From Allomuricauda sp. F6463D (lineage in GTDB: Bacteria; Bacteroidota; Bacteroidia; Flavobacteriales; Flavobacteriaceae), in the NCBI RefSeq assembly GCF_023015965.1, contig NZ_JALKAN010000001.1, forward strand, positions 186,001 through 250,000: a stretch of 64,000 nt of DNA. Direction: 5' to 3'. A program made the translations under genes and the position numbers. How positions within the stretch are numbered: position 1 is the first letter of the stretch; every line of letters starts with the position of its first letter. The notes under the pieces are model-generated. The model had not been told where the DNA came from. It ran no database searches and was given only the letters and a program-made list of their open reading frames with translations. Below are positions 9,714 through 18,675 of this stretch, in pieces.

Positions 9714-11008
9714 ACATGTTTGTTTTTATGGGCTTTTAGTCCAAACCAAGCAATATAGGCAAAACATGCAAGCGGTAGAATAAAGGAGAAATTTACTTCA
9801 GAAACTCCCATCAATTTAATATCAGAAACCCCATTTCCTCCCAAGTCGATAATCATCCCTTGTAGCTTTGGCATTAATGCCCCACCCACAATGGCCATTA
9901 CCAAACCGGCAGCTCCCAATTTGGATTCTTCTTCGGTTAAGCCATCCAATGAAATACCGTAGATGGTAGGGAACATCAGTGACATGAACAAGGAAACCCC
10001 CACCAAGCAATATAATCCAAGAATTCCTTCTATGAAAATAGTACCCAAAGCACATGCACCGGCTAAAATAGCAAACAACATCAGTAACTTGCCGGGACTA
10101 TAAAAGCGTAGCATATATGTGCCAATAGCCCTGCCAACCAAGAAGGCAATAAAGGCAATAAATTGATAATTTGCTGCAACTTCACTTGCCATACCGATTC
10201 CCTCGGCATATTGATAAATGTAGGTCCAACACATAATTTGCGCCCCTACATATAAAATCTGGGCAAGAACACCCAATACATATTTGGTTTTCTTGAATAG
10301 TGCACTTGTTGTTTCCTTAAGGGAAGGAATGTTTCCGTCTCCTTTTGCTTGTGGCATTTTGTTTACCACGATCAAAACAAAAACTGCTAGTATAACCAGC
10401 CCTAGAATAACATAAGGGTCTCTGATTACCAAAAGGTCTGATGTTCGAATCAAAGCTTTTTTCGCAGTATCCAATGATGCGTAATCTGCAATATCGTCTG
10501 ACTGTAATTTTTTCAGGACAAATTGTTGGGCCACTAAAAGACCTAATATCAGACCCACCGGATTGAATACTTGTGCCAAGTTCAATCGCTGGGTAGCGGT
10601 TTCTTTTGCTCCCATGGCCAAGATATAGGGGTTTGCTGTGGTTTCTAAAAAAGCCAGACCAAATGTAAGCACGTACAGTCCTAAGCAGAAAAACCAAAAT
10701 TCCTCCGAAATTGCTGCAGGGTAAAACATCAATGCTCCAACGGCATACAGGGCCAACCCGATCAATACTCCCGTTTTATATGAGTATTTCCGAACAAAGA
10801 GAGCTGCTGGCAATGCCATGCAGAAATAGCCTCCGTAAAATGCCATTTGCACCCAAGCTGCCTGTGAGTTGGAAAGTTCCAGAACTTTTTTAAAGGCCTG
10901 TACCATGGGGTCGGTTACCGCATTGGCAAAGCCCCAGAGTGCAAAAAGGGATGTAATTAGTATAAATGGTAATAAAACTTGTTTGCTTACAATTTTTGGT
11001 TTGGTCAT
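9701..11008 (-). CDS. fucP: FucP-type sugar:proton symporter (probably L-fucose)
   Basis: This 435-residue MFS transporter has twelve predicted membrane segments. The signature of the FucP/NagP subgroup is present: ETTANPYILAMG followed by QRLNLAQVFNPVGLILG near residues 121-156. FucP of E. coli is an L-fucose:H+ symporter of 438 residues, so the length fits well. The gene sits between the SDR dehydrogenase and the mutarotase of the operon, with 11 bases between it and the upstream SDR stop. A wider sugar range cannot be excluded, since the subgroup includes glucose, galactose and N-acetylglucosamine transporters. The operon context makes L-fucose most likely. Confidence 0.88.
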   Translation of the reverse strand: MTKPKIVSKQVLLPFILITSLFALWGFANAVTDPMVQAFKKVLELSNSQAAWVQMAFYGGYFCMALPAALFVRKYSYKTGVLIGLALYAVGALMFYPAAISEEFWFFCLGLYVLTFGLAFLETTANPYILAMGAKETATQRLNLAQVFNPVGLILGLLVAQQFVLKKLQSDDIADYASLDTAKKALIRTSDLLVIRDPYVILGLVILAVFVLIVVNKMPQAKGDGNIPSLKETTSALFKKTKYVLGVLAQILYVGAQIMCWTYIYQYAEGIGMASEVAANYQFIAFIAFLVGRAIGTYMLRFYSPGKLLMLFAILAGACALGTIFIEGILGLYCLVGVSLFMSLMFPTIYGISLDGLTEEESKLGAAGLVMAIVGGALMPKLQGMIIDLGGNGVSDIKLMGVSEVNFSFILPLACFAYIAWFGLKAHKNKHVWDK

Positions 11009-11019
11009 GTGCGTGTTAT

Positions 11020-11799
11020 TTAAAGGGAACGGTCCAAATGGGTATATCCTCCATCAACAAATATAAGTTGACCAGTCGTGTGACTGGATTTTTCGGAGAG
11101 TAAAAAGGAGACCATGTCCGCAATTTCAGTTGTGGTTGTCATTCTGTTCTCTAGGGGAATTTTTTCCGTAATGGCGTTTAATCTTTCCTGTGGATTTGGG
11201 AAGGAATTTATCCATCTCTCATAAAGCGGCGTATAGCATTCGGCAACAATTACGGCATTTACACGAATGGAGTAGGGAAGTAGCTCCACGGCCCATTCCC
11301 TTGTAAGCGCATTGCGACCACCATTTGCCGCCGCGTAACCAGAGGTGCCCCCTTGGCCGGTCACCGACGTTTTTGAACCTATATTTACAATGGAACCTTT
11401 ATTTTTCTTGAGATCAGGAAGGGCATAGTGTGCCATCATATAATAATGGGTGAGGTTCCTGGAAATGGAACGCATAAAATCGTCATGATTGCCATTTTCC
11501 AAACCAATGGAATCGTTTACCCCTGCGTTGTTCACTAAACCATGGATTGTACCAAACTCTGAAATGCATTTGTCTACGGCGTTTTTGCATTGTTCTGGGT
11601 CAACAAGTTCAGCAATAGCATATTTTGCGCGCCCACCATTTTCTTTTATTTCAGATACTGCAGCGGCAAGGTTTTGCTCATTTCTACCGATTAAAAAGGG
11701 AATAGCTCCTTCTTTTGCCAACGTATTACAGATACCCCTTCCAATTCCGGAGGAGCCCCCGGTAACCAGTATGATTTTATTTTCAAGCTTTAAATCCAT
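11020..11799 (-). CDS. SDR-family oxidoreductase, probable L-fucose dehydrogenase; catalytic Lys replaced
   Basis: This 259-residue classical short-chain dehydrogenase has the cofactor motif TGGSSGIG at residues 13-20, the NNAG motif at 90-93, a candidate catalytic S142 and Y155. Its likely role in this operon is oxidation of L-fucose to L-fuconolactone, the first step of the non-phosphorylating route. The oddity is the YxxxK motif: the sequence reads Y155-A-A-A-N159, so the lysine that normally lowers the tyrosine pKa and holds the nicotinamide ribose is Asn. The codon is a clear AAT and the surrounding frame is intact. The enzyme could use another residue, or a different reaction. It lies between the lactonase (39 bases before) and the transporter. 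Confidence 0.8.
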   Translation of the reverse strand: MDLKLENKIILVTGGSSGIGRGICNTLAKEGAIPFLIGRNEQNLAAAVSEIKENGGRAKYAIAELVDPEQCKNAVDKCISEFGTIHGLVNNAGVNDSIGLENGNHDDFMRSISRNLTHYYMMAHYALPDLKKNKGSIVNIGSKTSVTGQGGTSGYAAANGGRNALTREWAVELLPYSIRVNAVIVAECYTPLYERWINSFPNPQERLNAITEKIPLENRMTTTTEIADMVSFLLSEKSSHTTGQLIFVDGGYTHLDRSL

Positions 11800-11838
11800 T
11801 TTTGTTGTTTAGTTATTTATCAGCCCTGTACATTTTAA

Positions 11839-12669
11839 TTATTGATTCAGTCCATAAAACTTATAAGCATTTACACCCATAATTTGGGATTGTTCTTGGA
11901 CGGAAAATTGATCAATATAGTCGGATACGATTGAAAGCACTTCGGTATAATTACCAGATAAAAGACATACCGGCCAATCAGAACCATACATGATTCTTTC
12001 CGTACCGAAAGCATCAAGCACCACATCCATATAAGGTCTAAAATCTTCTTTGGACCAATTGCCCAGCACGGCTTCAGTAACCATTCCAGATAATTTACAA
12101 TATACATTTGTGTTTTTTGCCAGTTCCATTATGTCATTTTTCCAATCTCCTAATTTACCTGATTTAATTGGAGGTTTTGCCAAATGATCTAAAACAAAGC
12201 GCTGTTCTGGAAATTTTGAAACCAGAGCAATACTATTTTTTAATTGGTGGGAATAAACAAGAATATCGTAAGTCAGGTCAAAAAAAGATAATTTTTCAAT
12301 ACCATTAAGAAAAGCGTCCTGTAACATAAATTCGGGCCTTTCTGCTTGTAAAATATGCCGAACGCCTTTAAAGTATGGACTCTGTGAATAATGAGCCAAA
12401 CGCTGGTCCACGTTTGGATCACAAAGGTCTACCCAGCCGACAACGCCTTTTATAAAATTATTTTCTTCGGCCAAATTCAATAGAAAATTGCTTTCGTCTT
12501 CAGACTGGTCTGCCTGTATGGCAATGCAGCCATCAACATTATTTTTTTTAAGAACAGGCCCTAGATCTGAAGGTAGAAAATCACGTTGAATAGTTTTCAT
12601 CGTGCCATCTATCCAACTATCTCTTATGGGGTCATATTTCCAAAAATGCTGATGGCTGTCTATAATCAT
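11839..12669 (-). CDS. Amidohydrolase-family lactonase, probable L-fuconolactonase
   Basis: This 276-residue member of the amidohydrolase_2 family opens L-fuconolactone to L-fuconate in the inferred pathway. The metal motif HQH is at residues 6-8 at the very N-terminus. Later come a histidine in VYSHQLKN, another in LDHLAKP, and the conserved aspartate in MYGSDWPV. This pattern and length match L-fuconolactonase and 4-sulfomuconolactonase-type hydrolases. No signal peptide is present, so it acts in the cytosol. It sits 102 bases downstream of the fuconate dehydratase and directly before the SDR gene, which supports the substrate assignment. Confidence 0.87.
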   Translation of the reverse strand: MIIDSHQHFWKYDPIRDSWIDGTMKTIQRDFLPSDLGPVLKKNNVDGCIAIQADQSEDESNFLLNLAEENNFIKGVVGWVDLCDPNVDQRLAHYSQSPYFKGVRHILQAERPEFMLQDAFLNGIEKLSFFDLTYDILVYSHQLKNSIALVSKFPEQRFVLDHLAKPPIKSGKLGDWKNDIMELAKNTNVYCKLSGMVTEAVLGNWSKEDFRPYMDVVLDAFGTERIMYGSDWPVCLLSGNYTEVLSIVSDYIDQFSVQEQSQIMGVNAYKFYGLNQ

Positions 12670-12771
12670 TTTGAATATGTCTTTGTAAGCTGTTTAGGTG
12701 TTCCCTTCTTAAGCGTTCCAAGTATCAAAGCGTTTTTAATATTCACGGCAGGATTACTTTTTATATTCAGT

Positions 12772-14097
12772 TTATTGATGCTGTTGTAGTTCCTTCTCCC
12801 AAAATGCTCCATCGGGGAAGGTATAAGTATCCAATGATTCCGCTTTCATGGTTATGCTATATCCTGGTAATTTAGGAGGCATATAAGCACCATTTTTTAT
12901 GACTACAGGATCGTGAAAATGATCGTGTAAATGATCTACAAATTCGATAATCCTGTCTTCCATGGAGCCACTTATGGCAATATAATCTATCATGGATAGG
13001 TGTTGTACATATTCGCACAGTCCCACACCGCCCGCATGAGGACATACTGGAATATTGAACTTTGCAGCCATTAGTAGAATTGCCAATATTTCATTTACTC
13101 CACCAACTCGGCAACTATCTATTTGGCAAATTCCTATGGCACCTGCTTGCATAAGTTGTTTAAAGATCACCCTGTTTTGACAGTGCTCTCCAGTGGCAAC
13201 TTCTATAGGTTTTACTGCTTTTGCAATTTTTGCGTGACCAAGAATATCATCTGGACTTGTAGGTTCCTCAATCCACCATGGATTGAACTTTTTAAGGGAT
13301 TCCATATTGGTTATGGCCTCATCTACATCCCATTTTTGATTCGCATCCATCATCAGTTTAAGATCGTCCCCAATCTCTTCCCTAATTATGGAAGCACGTC
13401 TCATATCATCCTCTAAATCGGAACCAACTTTGATCTTCATGTGTTTAAAACCACTTTCTTTAGCTTCTTTGCAAAGTCGTCTCATTTTGTCATCTGGATA
13501 ACCGAGCCAACCAGCAGATGTTGTGTAAGCTGGGTAGCCATTGGCTTCAAGATGTGCTATACGTTCTTTTTTACCTGCTTCTTTGTCCTTTAATAATTCC
13601 AAAGCTTCCTTTGGTGTTATGGCATCGGTTATATAGGTAAAATCAATACAGGCGACTAGTTCTTCCGGTGTCATATCGGCCAAAAGTTTCCAAAGTGGCT
13701 TGCCTTCCACTTTTGCGTATAAATCCCAAACGGCATTTACAATTGCTCCCGTAGCCAAGTGAATCACTCCTTTTTCCGGTCCCAGCCACCTAAGTTGACT
13801 ATCTCCGGTAATCATTTTCCAAAAAGCCGCCATGTTGGTGGTAAAGCTATCCAAAGTTTTACCTACCACAAGGTGGGATAGTGATGCAATAGCTTGGGTG
13901 CAAAGTTCATTTCCTCTACCAATGGTAAATGTAAGACCATGCCCTTCAACACCATCGGGGGAATCGGTTTTTAAAATGACATAAGCTGCTGAGTAGTCTG
14001 GATCAGGGTTCATGGCATCCGAACCATCCAGTGATTTGCTAGTTGGAAAACGAATGTCCCTTGCAATGACTTCAGTAATTGTTATGGTTTTTGACAT
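12772..14097 (-). CDS. L-fuconate dehydratase (enolase superfamily)
   Basis: This 441-residue enzyme removes water from L-fuconate to give 2-keto-3-deoxy-L-fuconate. The complete acid-base and metal set of the mandelate racemase subgroup is present: K221 and K223 (MKIKVGS), D251 and N253 (MDANQ), E277 (WWIEEP), E304 (TGEHCQNR) and H354 (PHAGGVG). Their spacing matches what I recall of the characterised Xanthomonas campestris L-fuconate dehydratase, shifted by three residues. The long N-terminal region and the GPEKG and FTYITDAITP segments are also typical of the fuconate dehydratase branch (including human ENOSF1). It is the first catabolic gene of the operon, directly after the divergent-free AraC-type regulator on the same strand. 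Confidence 0.94.
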   Translation of the reverse strand: MSKTITITEVIARDIRFPTSKSLDGSDAMNPDPDYSAAYVILKTDSPDGVEGHGLTFTIGRGNELCTQAIASLSHLVVGKTLDSFTTNMAAFWKMITGDSQLRWLGPEKGVIHLATGAIVNAVWDLYAKVEGKPLWKLLADMTPEELVACIDFTYITDAITPKEALELLKDKEAGKKERIAHLEANGYPAYTTSAGWLGYPDDKMRRLCKEAKESGFKHMKIKVGSDLEDDMRRASIIREEIGDDLKLMMDANQKWDVDEAITNMESLKKFNPWWIEEPTSPDDILGHAKIAKAVKPIEVATGEHCQNRVIFKQLMQAGAIGICQIDSCRVGGVNEILAILLMAAKFNIPVCPHAGGVGLCEYVQHLSMIDYIAISGSMEDRIIEFVDHLHDHFHDPVVIKNGAYMPPKLPGYSITMKAESLDTYTFPDGAFWEKELQQHQ

Positions 14098-14187
14098 TGA
14101 ATATTAAATTTTAATCAAAAGTATGTGCTCGTCCAGTTATAAACCACCTAAAAACATACCAATATCAATACTTTTTTTGCATAAAGA

Positions 14188-15057
14188 CTAATGATGTTTT
14201 TTATATTGATTTAAAAAGGATGAAGGGGTCTCACCTTTTATCATTTTAAATTGTCTATTGAAATTGGAAATATTGTTAAAGCCGCATGTGTATGCAATGG
14301 AGGTGATACTTTCTTTGTTTTCCAATAACATTTTACAAGCGAAACCAACTCGTATTTCGTTAAGAAACCTTGTAAATGCTTTTTTGTGGGTGGTTTGGAA
14401 AAACCTACTGAAAGCGGATGGGTTCATGTTTATTAATTGGGCCACATCCTTGGCGCTAATCGCTGTGTGGAAATTCTGAAAAACATACTCGTAAATTATA
14501 TTCAACCTTTTATTATTTGTCTTGTGAAAGGTCTGTATGAACCCATTGCTTGAAAGTAATTGATAATCCTTGTTTTTTGATAGATCAATTAGTATTTCAA
14601 TTGTTCTTATTAATTTTAACTCTGGTTCAAGGGAATTTAAATTTTTAAATATGTTTTTTGTCTTATTCGTAACATTTGAAAATTTGATTCCTTGTAGGGC
14701 TCTTTTATAAAGTTGTTTTATTCCTTGCATTTCTGGAATCGAGAAAAAATCACTTCCCATAAAATCCTCTTTAAAATGAATGGCTAAGGCTTTTGCTTTT
14801 AAATTGGATGTTTTCTCAAAATAGACTTCGTCATTTTGCCACATATGCGGTACATTTTTACCAATCAATATAATCTCTCCAGCCTGAAATTTATCAATAT
14901 GATCTCCTACAAAACGTGTTCCTGTGCTCTCGATGATGTAAACTAATTCCAGTTCTTCGTGAAAGTGCCAAACCTTAAGAAAGTTTTTGTAAAAATGTTG
15001 CGATACGGTGACGGAGGTATTATCAACACTAGATCTATCAAGTAAATGGAGTTTCAT
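14188..15057 (-). CDS. AraC-family regulator with cupin sensor, probable fucose-operon activator
   Basis: This 289-residue protein has an N-terminal cupin-like sugar-binding domain (WHFHEELELVYIIES near residues 31-45, then AGEIILIGKNVPHMW) and a C-terminal AraC DNA-binding domain at about residues 190-286. The two helix-turn-helix motifs are marked by ISAKDVAQLINMNPSAFSRF and ITSIAYTCGFNNISNFNRQF. It lies 90 bases upstream of the fuconate dehydratase gene on the same strand, so it probably belongs to, and controls, the fucose operon. The sensed ligand could be L-fucose or a keto-deoxy intermediate. Assignment of its target is inference from position. Confidence 0.88.
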   Translation of the reverse strand: MKLHLLDRSSVDNTSVTVSQHFYKNFLKVWHFHEELELVYIIESTGTRFVGDHIDKFQAGEIILIGKNVPHMWQNDEVYFEKTSNLKAKALAIHFKEDFMGSDFFSIPEMQGIKQLYKRALQGIKFSNVTNKTKNIFKNLNSLEPELKLIRTIEILIDLSKNKDYQLLSSNGFIQTFHKTNNKRLNIIYEYVFQNFHTAISAKDVAQLINMNPSAFSRFFQTTHKKAFTRFLNEIRVGFACKMLLENKESITSIAYTCGFNNISNFNRQFKMIKGETPSSFLNQYKKHH

Positions 15058-15236
15058 GCAAAGGTTTTAGTGCAGGAGAGATATTTTTCACAATGTATAA
15101 AAAATATTGAAATTGAAGGGGTGTGACTTAAGAATATGAAACATGGATACCTTCTTTATTATGGTTATTTTTAATGCCATTTCTATTGTGATATGTAAGA
15201 AATGAGTTTGAAAATTATGTTTTATGTATTGAGCTA

Positions 15237-15252
15237 GTACATTTTAATGTAC
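15237..15252. promoter_or_regulatory. Inverted repeat between AraC-type gene and histidine kinase
   Basis: GTACATT and AATGTAC form perfect 7-base arms around two T. The site is in the 426-base divergent gap, about 180 bases upstream of the AraC-type start and 230 bases before the kinase start. It may be an operator for either gene. No coding or RNA feature was seen in the rest of the gap, apart from a second repeat at 15353-15367. Confidence 0.35.
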
Positions 15253-15352
15253 AACATAGTTCTAATGGAAACTTCTGGACAGTGGCAATGTATAACCAAC
15301 TGGAACATTTGGATGTTGTATAGATGTTTGAATACAATTTTTTTACTTTAAG

Positions 15353-15367
15353 TGATGTAATACATCA
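15353..15367. promoter_or_regulatory. Inverted repeat upstream of the 15.5-kb histidine kinase
   Basis: TGATGTA and TACATCA are perfect 7-base arms separated by one A. The site lies 117 bases before the kinase start and may be a regulator binding site. It shares the TACAT core with the repeat at 15237-15252, so both could bind the same protein. Confidence 0.35.
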
Positions 15368-15483
15368 AGAAAGCGTAGATCCTGTTATTTTCGTTTATAA
15401 ATAATACCTTGTTCTACCAAGAACTGGTTTTGAGCGGTAATGCTTAAACATGAATACCTTTACGATGTAAAGTTTAATTACTT

Positions 15484-16569
15484 ATGATAAATACAGAACA
15501 AAAATTAAAGGAGCGTGTTAAGGAATTGACATGCCTCAATGAAGTTACTTCCATTATTGTGAATTCAGGATATGATGAACTAACGACATCGCTGGAGGCT
15601 ATTGCCTATAGTTTAAAAAGAGGGTGGCGCTTTCAAGAAGTTGCCGAGGCCAAAATCACCATTGGAACTTATAAAGTGCAAACAAGCGGAATTACTGCGG
15701 ATATGATATGCTTATCCAAAGATGTTATTGTATTTAACAAGGTGGAGGGTAGCATTTCTGTTTGTTATCCTTCTTCTGGGCATACGCTAAAAGACTTTTT
15801 GGATGAAGAAAAAACACTGCTTAAAAATGTTTGTTTGGCTGTGGGTAATTTAATGGAACGAAAGCACATACATGACTCAGAGGTGGTAACCAAAAGGCAA
15901 TTGGAACGTAACGACCGCATGCATATTATGGGTGAGATAACTGCGGGAATTGCGCACGAGCTGAATACGCCCTTGGCGAATATATTGGGGTTTGCCGAAT
16001 TACTAATGGAAGAGGCCAAAAGCCCAGCTACAAAAAGGGATATACAAAAGATAATGGACAATGCGATTTTTAGCCGGGAAATCGTTAAAAAACTAATGTT
16101 CTTTACTTGTGAGATGCCACAAGAAATGGAATTGATAGAACTGAACAAGGTGGTGGATAGTGTATTGAGACTTATGGGGCCATCACTCAAGGCAAAACAA
16201 CTAAAGGTGATAAAATCCTATGATCATGATCATATACAGATTAGGGCCAATACAGTGCAACTAACTCAAGTAATGTTCAATCTAATCATGAACGCAGCTT
16301 ACTACTCTCCTGAACAAGGTATTATAACGGTAGAGATGCTTAAAAAGAAAAATAAAGTTATCATAAATATTGCCGATCAGGGTAAAGGAATTGCCCCTGC
16401 ACATAAAAATAAAATCTTTGAACCATTCTATACCACAAAACCTATTGGTGAAGGTACAGGACTGGGGTTGAGTGTGGTCCACGGAATCATAAAAAGCTAC
16501 AGAGGAACCATAGTACACAAGCCCAATAAACCACAAGGAACTATTTTTACCATGGAATTTCCAGATTAA
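15484..16569 (+). CDS. Sensor histidine kinase, NtrB-like
   Basis: This 361-residue protein starts with a coiled stretch and a GAF-like region (about residues 15-125, ERVKELTCLNEVTSIIVNSG onward). It continues with a HisKA domain bearing H158 in GIAHELNTPLANILGF and an HATPase_c domain with N-box NLIMNAAYYSP, G1 DQGKGI, F-box FEPFYTTKP and G2 GEGTGLGLSVVHGI. The FEPFYTTKPIGEGTGLGLS signature is typical of kinases that pair with sigma-54 activators. No response regulator is in the window. There are no membrane segments, so the signal is cytosolic. A sigma-54-like sequence lies about 320 bases downstream at 16890-16904. Confidence 0.9.
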   Translation: MINTEQKLKERVKELTCLNEVTSIIVNSGYDELTTSLEAIAYSLKRGWRFQEVAEAKITIGTYKVQTSGITADMICLSKDVIVFNKVEGSISVCYPSSGHTLKDFLDEEKTLLKNVCLAVGNLMERKHIHDSEVVTKRQLERNDRMHIMGEITAGIAHELNTPLANILGFAELLMEEAKSPATKRDIQKIMDNAIFSREIVKKLMFFTCEMPQEMELIELNKVVDSVLRLMGPSLKAKQLKVIKSYDHDHIQIRANTVQLTQVMFNLIMNAAYYSPEQGIITVEMLKKKNKVIINIADQGKGIAPAHKNKIFEPFYTTKPIGEGTGLGLSVVHGIIKSYRGTIVHKPNKPQGTIFTMEFPD

Positions 16570-16889
16570 AGCATACGAACATTGAATCCAAAGGTGTGAT
16601 TGCTAGAACATCTTAATCCTTGGTCATAGGGCATTCAGCCCAAGGTGAGAACAAGAAATATGAAAATCTGGAACAATTTTTTATGTTTGAATAGAAACCA
16701 AGATATCACCTGATTTCAATCCGTAAATTAGATTGCTCTGTAATTATTCTAAATAGGTTGGTGCCTTTGGTTAAATTCTAACCAACTGGGTAGAATTCTC
16801 CCAGTTCCTATTTTTGATTTTATCACACGATAAGCGCTAAACTGCTGATAAACAATATTTTATAAAAATTTCTTTTTATTTGTTTTTAA

Positions 16890-16904
16890 GGGCATGCCTT
16901 TTGC
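16890..16904 (+). promoter_or_regulatory. Possible sigma-54 (-24/-12) promoter
   Basis: GGGCATGCCTTTTGC fits the sigma-54 consensus TGGCACG-N4-TTGC at 9 of 11 fixed positions, including the invariant GG and GC spaced 10 bases apart. It points toward the small cysteine ORF at 17134 and glutamate dehydrogenase at 17336. The 230-base distance to the first ORF is long, so chance remains possible. Confidence 0.3.
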
Positions 16905-17133
16905 GCTTTAGCTTGCCAAACATTAATAAATTGGCTGGCTTGATTTCGAATCTGCCTATAAACAAACAAAATATTGATAAAATTAAAACATCTTTTAAAG
17001 TTATATGCTTATACCACATGTTTATCATGATTGATTCCAGTGAAAATTTGCAATGAGTAACCTTGAATGAAATGTCACTTAATTCAGCTGATTCATAAAT
17101 TAAAGTTTAAAGACAAATAAAAATAATGATCCA

Positions 17134-17292
17134 ATGAATAAATTTGTCCATAGTTTATGCTCAACCTGTATTCATAGATTAAATTGTTCTTTGAGTGAAG
17201 AAAGAACCCATATAAGTTTATGTAATGAATATTATCACTACTTGGAGGATAACCAAGAACCCACTATAGTGGTGTCGGATGAAATGTATTAA
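17134..17292 (+). CDS. Small four-cysteine protein, 52 residues
   Basis: An ATG at 17134 opens a 52-codon frame that ends with TAA at 17290-17292. The product has cysteines at 9, 12, 18 and 30 (CSTC, then LNCSL, then SLCNEYYHY), a CxxC-x5-C-x11-C arrangement that could bind a metal ion. The protein is polar and has no signal peptide or membrane segment. It ends 43 bases before glutamate dehydrogenase on the same strand and could share its transcript. I believe short proteins with a similar CxxC...LCNEY pattern occur in other flavobacteria, but I cannot check this here. Function is unknown. Confidence 0.6.
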   Translation: MNKFVHSLCSTCIHRLNCSLSEERTHISLCNEYYHYLEDNQEPTIVVSDEMY

Positions 17293-17335
17293 CAATTAGA
17301 AAAAATTTAAAAAAAGTTCGCTTAAATATTTTACT

Positions 17336-18628
17336 ATGACAACAACGTTAACATCGGAAAAAAAGCAAAGAAAACAAGGAATGTTGGACAATGTTATGCG
17401 TCAATTCAATAATGCTGCAGACATTATAGAATTGAACAAAAACATAAGAAAAATCCTTGAAGTTACCAATAGTGAATTTATTGTTCATTTCCCTGTTCGC
17501 ATGGATGATGGCGAGGTTCAAATATTCACTGGATACCGTGTACAGCACAATAATGCACTGGGTCCATACAAAGGCGGCTTGCGTTATCACCCTACGGTTG
17601 ATATTGACGCCGCTAGAGCCTTGGCCATGTGGATGACATGGAAAACTTCTTTGGCAGGTTTACCCTACGGAGGGGCTAAGGGAGGGATACAATTAGATCC
17701 CACCAAGTACTCCCAAGATGAACTACAGCGAATTACAAGAAGGTTTACGTATGCGCTTGGTGACAATATTGGGCCAGAATTGGATATTCCCGCACCGGAT
17801 GTGAATACCAATCCGCAAACAATGGCTTGGATATTAGATACATACATGTCTACAAAATCACCCAATGAGCGCTCAAAGAATTTACACGTGGTCACAGGAA
17901 AACCTATTGGGGCAGGAGGTTCCGAAGGTAGAGATAGAGCAACGGGGTACGGTGTTTATTTGACCATTAAGTTTTGGGCCGAACACAAGAAAGTCGAATT
18001 AAAAGATAAAAAGTTCATTGTACAGGGATTTGGAAATGTAGGGTATTGGGCATCTTATTTTCTGGAAAAAGAGGGTGCAATTCTAACTGCAGTACAGGAT
18101 GCATATGGTAGTATTTACAATGATCAAGGTATTTCCCCAGAAAAACTTTTGGAATATACAAAGGCGAATAAAGGTAGCCTTCTAGGTTTTGCAGATGCAA
18201 CACCAATGGATAATGCCGATTTTTTTGCTTTGGATTGTGATATATGTATTCCAGCAGCACTCGGAAATCAAATTACGGTAGACAATGCAACAAAGATAAA
18301 AGCAAGCCTAATTGCGGAGGGTGCCAATGGTCCAACGGATGTAAAGGCGGAAGAAATTTTATTGAAAAGAGGTATTGATATCATACCCGATATTCTATGT
18401 AACTCAGGAGGTGTAATCGGAAGTTATTTTGAATGGTTGCAAAATCGAAATGGTGAGATTTGGCAATTGGATGAAGTATTGGAGAAACTGGAAAAAAAGA
18501 TGAGGGAATCTTTTAACAAGGTTGCTGATAAGACAAAAACGAATAATATGGACATGCGAACAGCTGCCTTTGTTATTGCAATTGAACGACTCGAGGAAGC
18601 ATATGTTCAAAGAGGTATTTTTCCATGA
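17336..18628 (+). CDS. Glutamate dehydrogenase (Glu/Leu/Phe/Val dehydrogenase family)
   Basis: This 430-residue enzyme reversibly deaminates L-glutamate to 2-oxoglutarate and ammonia with NAD(P). The substrate-binding lysines K79 (GPYKGGLRYHP) and K103 (TWKTSLAGLPYGG) and the catalytic K115 (PYGGAKGG) are present, and the Rossmann motif GFGNVG is at 231-236. Length and sequence fit the short hexameric class of about 415-450 residues. Coenzyme preference cannot be fixed by eye. It follows the small cysteine ORF and precedes a Rnk/GreA-like gene by 47 bases. In this window it is the natural end of the proline route, which delivers glutamate. Confidence 0.95.
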   Translation: MTTTLTSEKKQRKQGMLDNVMRQFNNAADIIELNKNIRKILEVTNSEFIVHFPVRMDDGEVQIFTGYRVQHNNALGPYKGGLRYHPTVDIDAARALAMWMTWKTSLAGLPYGGAKGGIQLDPTKYSQDELQRITRRFTYALGDNIGPELDIPAPDVNTNPQTMAWILDTYMSTKSPNERSKNLHVVTGKPIGAGGSEGRDRATGYGVYLTIKFWAEHKKVELKDKKFIVQGFGNVGYWASYFLEKEGAILTAVQDAYGSIYNDQGISPEKLLEYTKANKGSLLGFADATPMDNADFFALDCDICIPAALGNQITVDNATKIKASLIAEGANGPTDVKAEEILLKRGIDIIPDILCNSGGVIGSYFEWLQNRNGEIWQLDEVLEKLEKKMRESFNKVADKTKTNNMDMRTAAFVIAIERLEEAYVQRGIFP

Positions 18629-18675
18629 TAGATTGGAAAGTAACGGTTTTCCTAAGTATGGAATTAATCTAAAAA

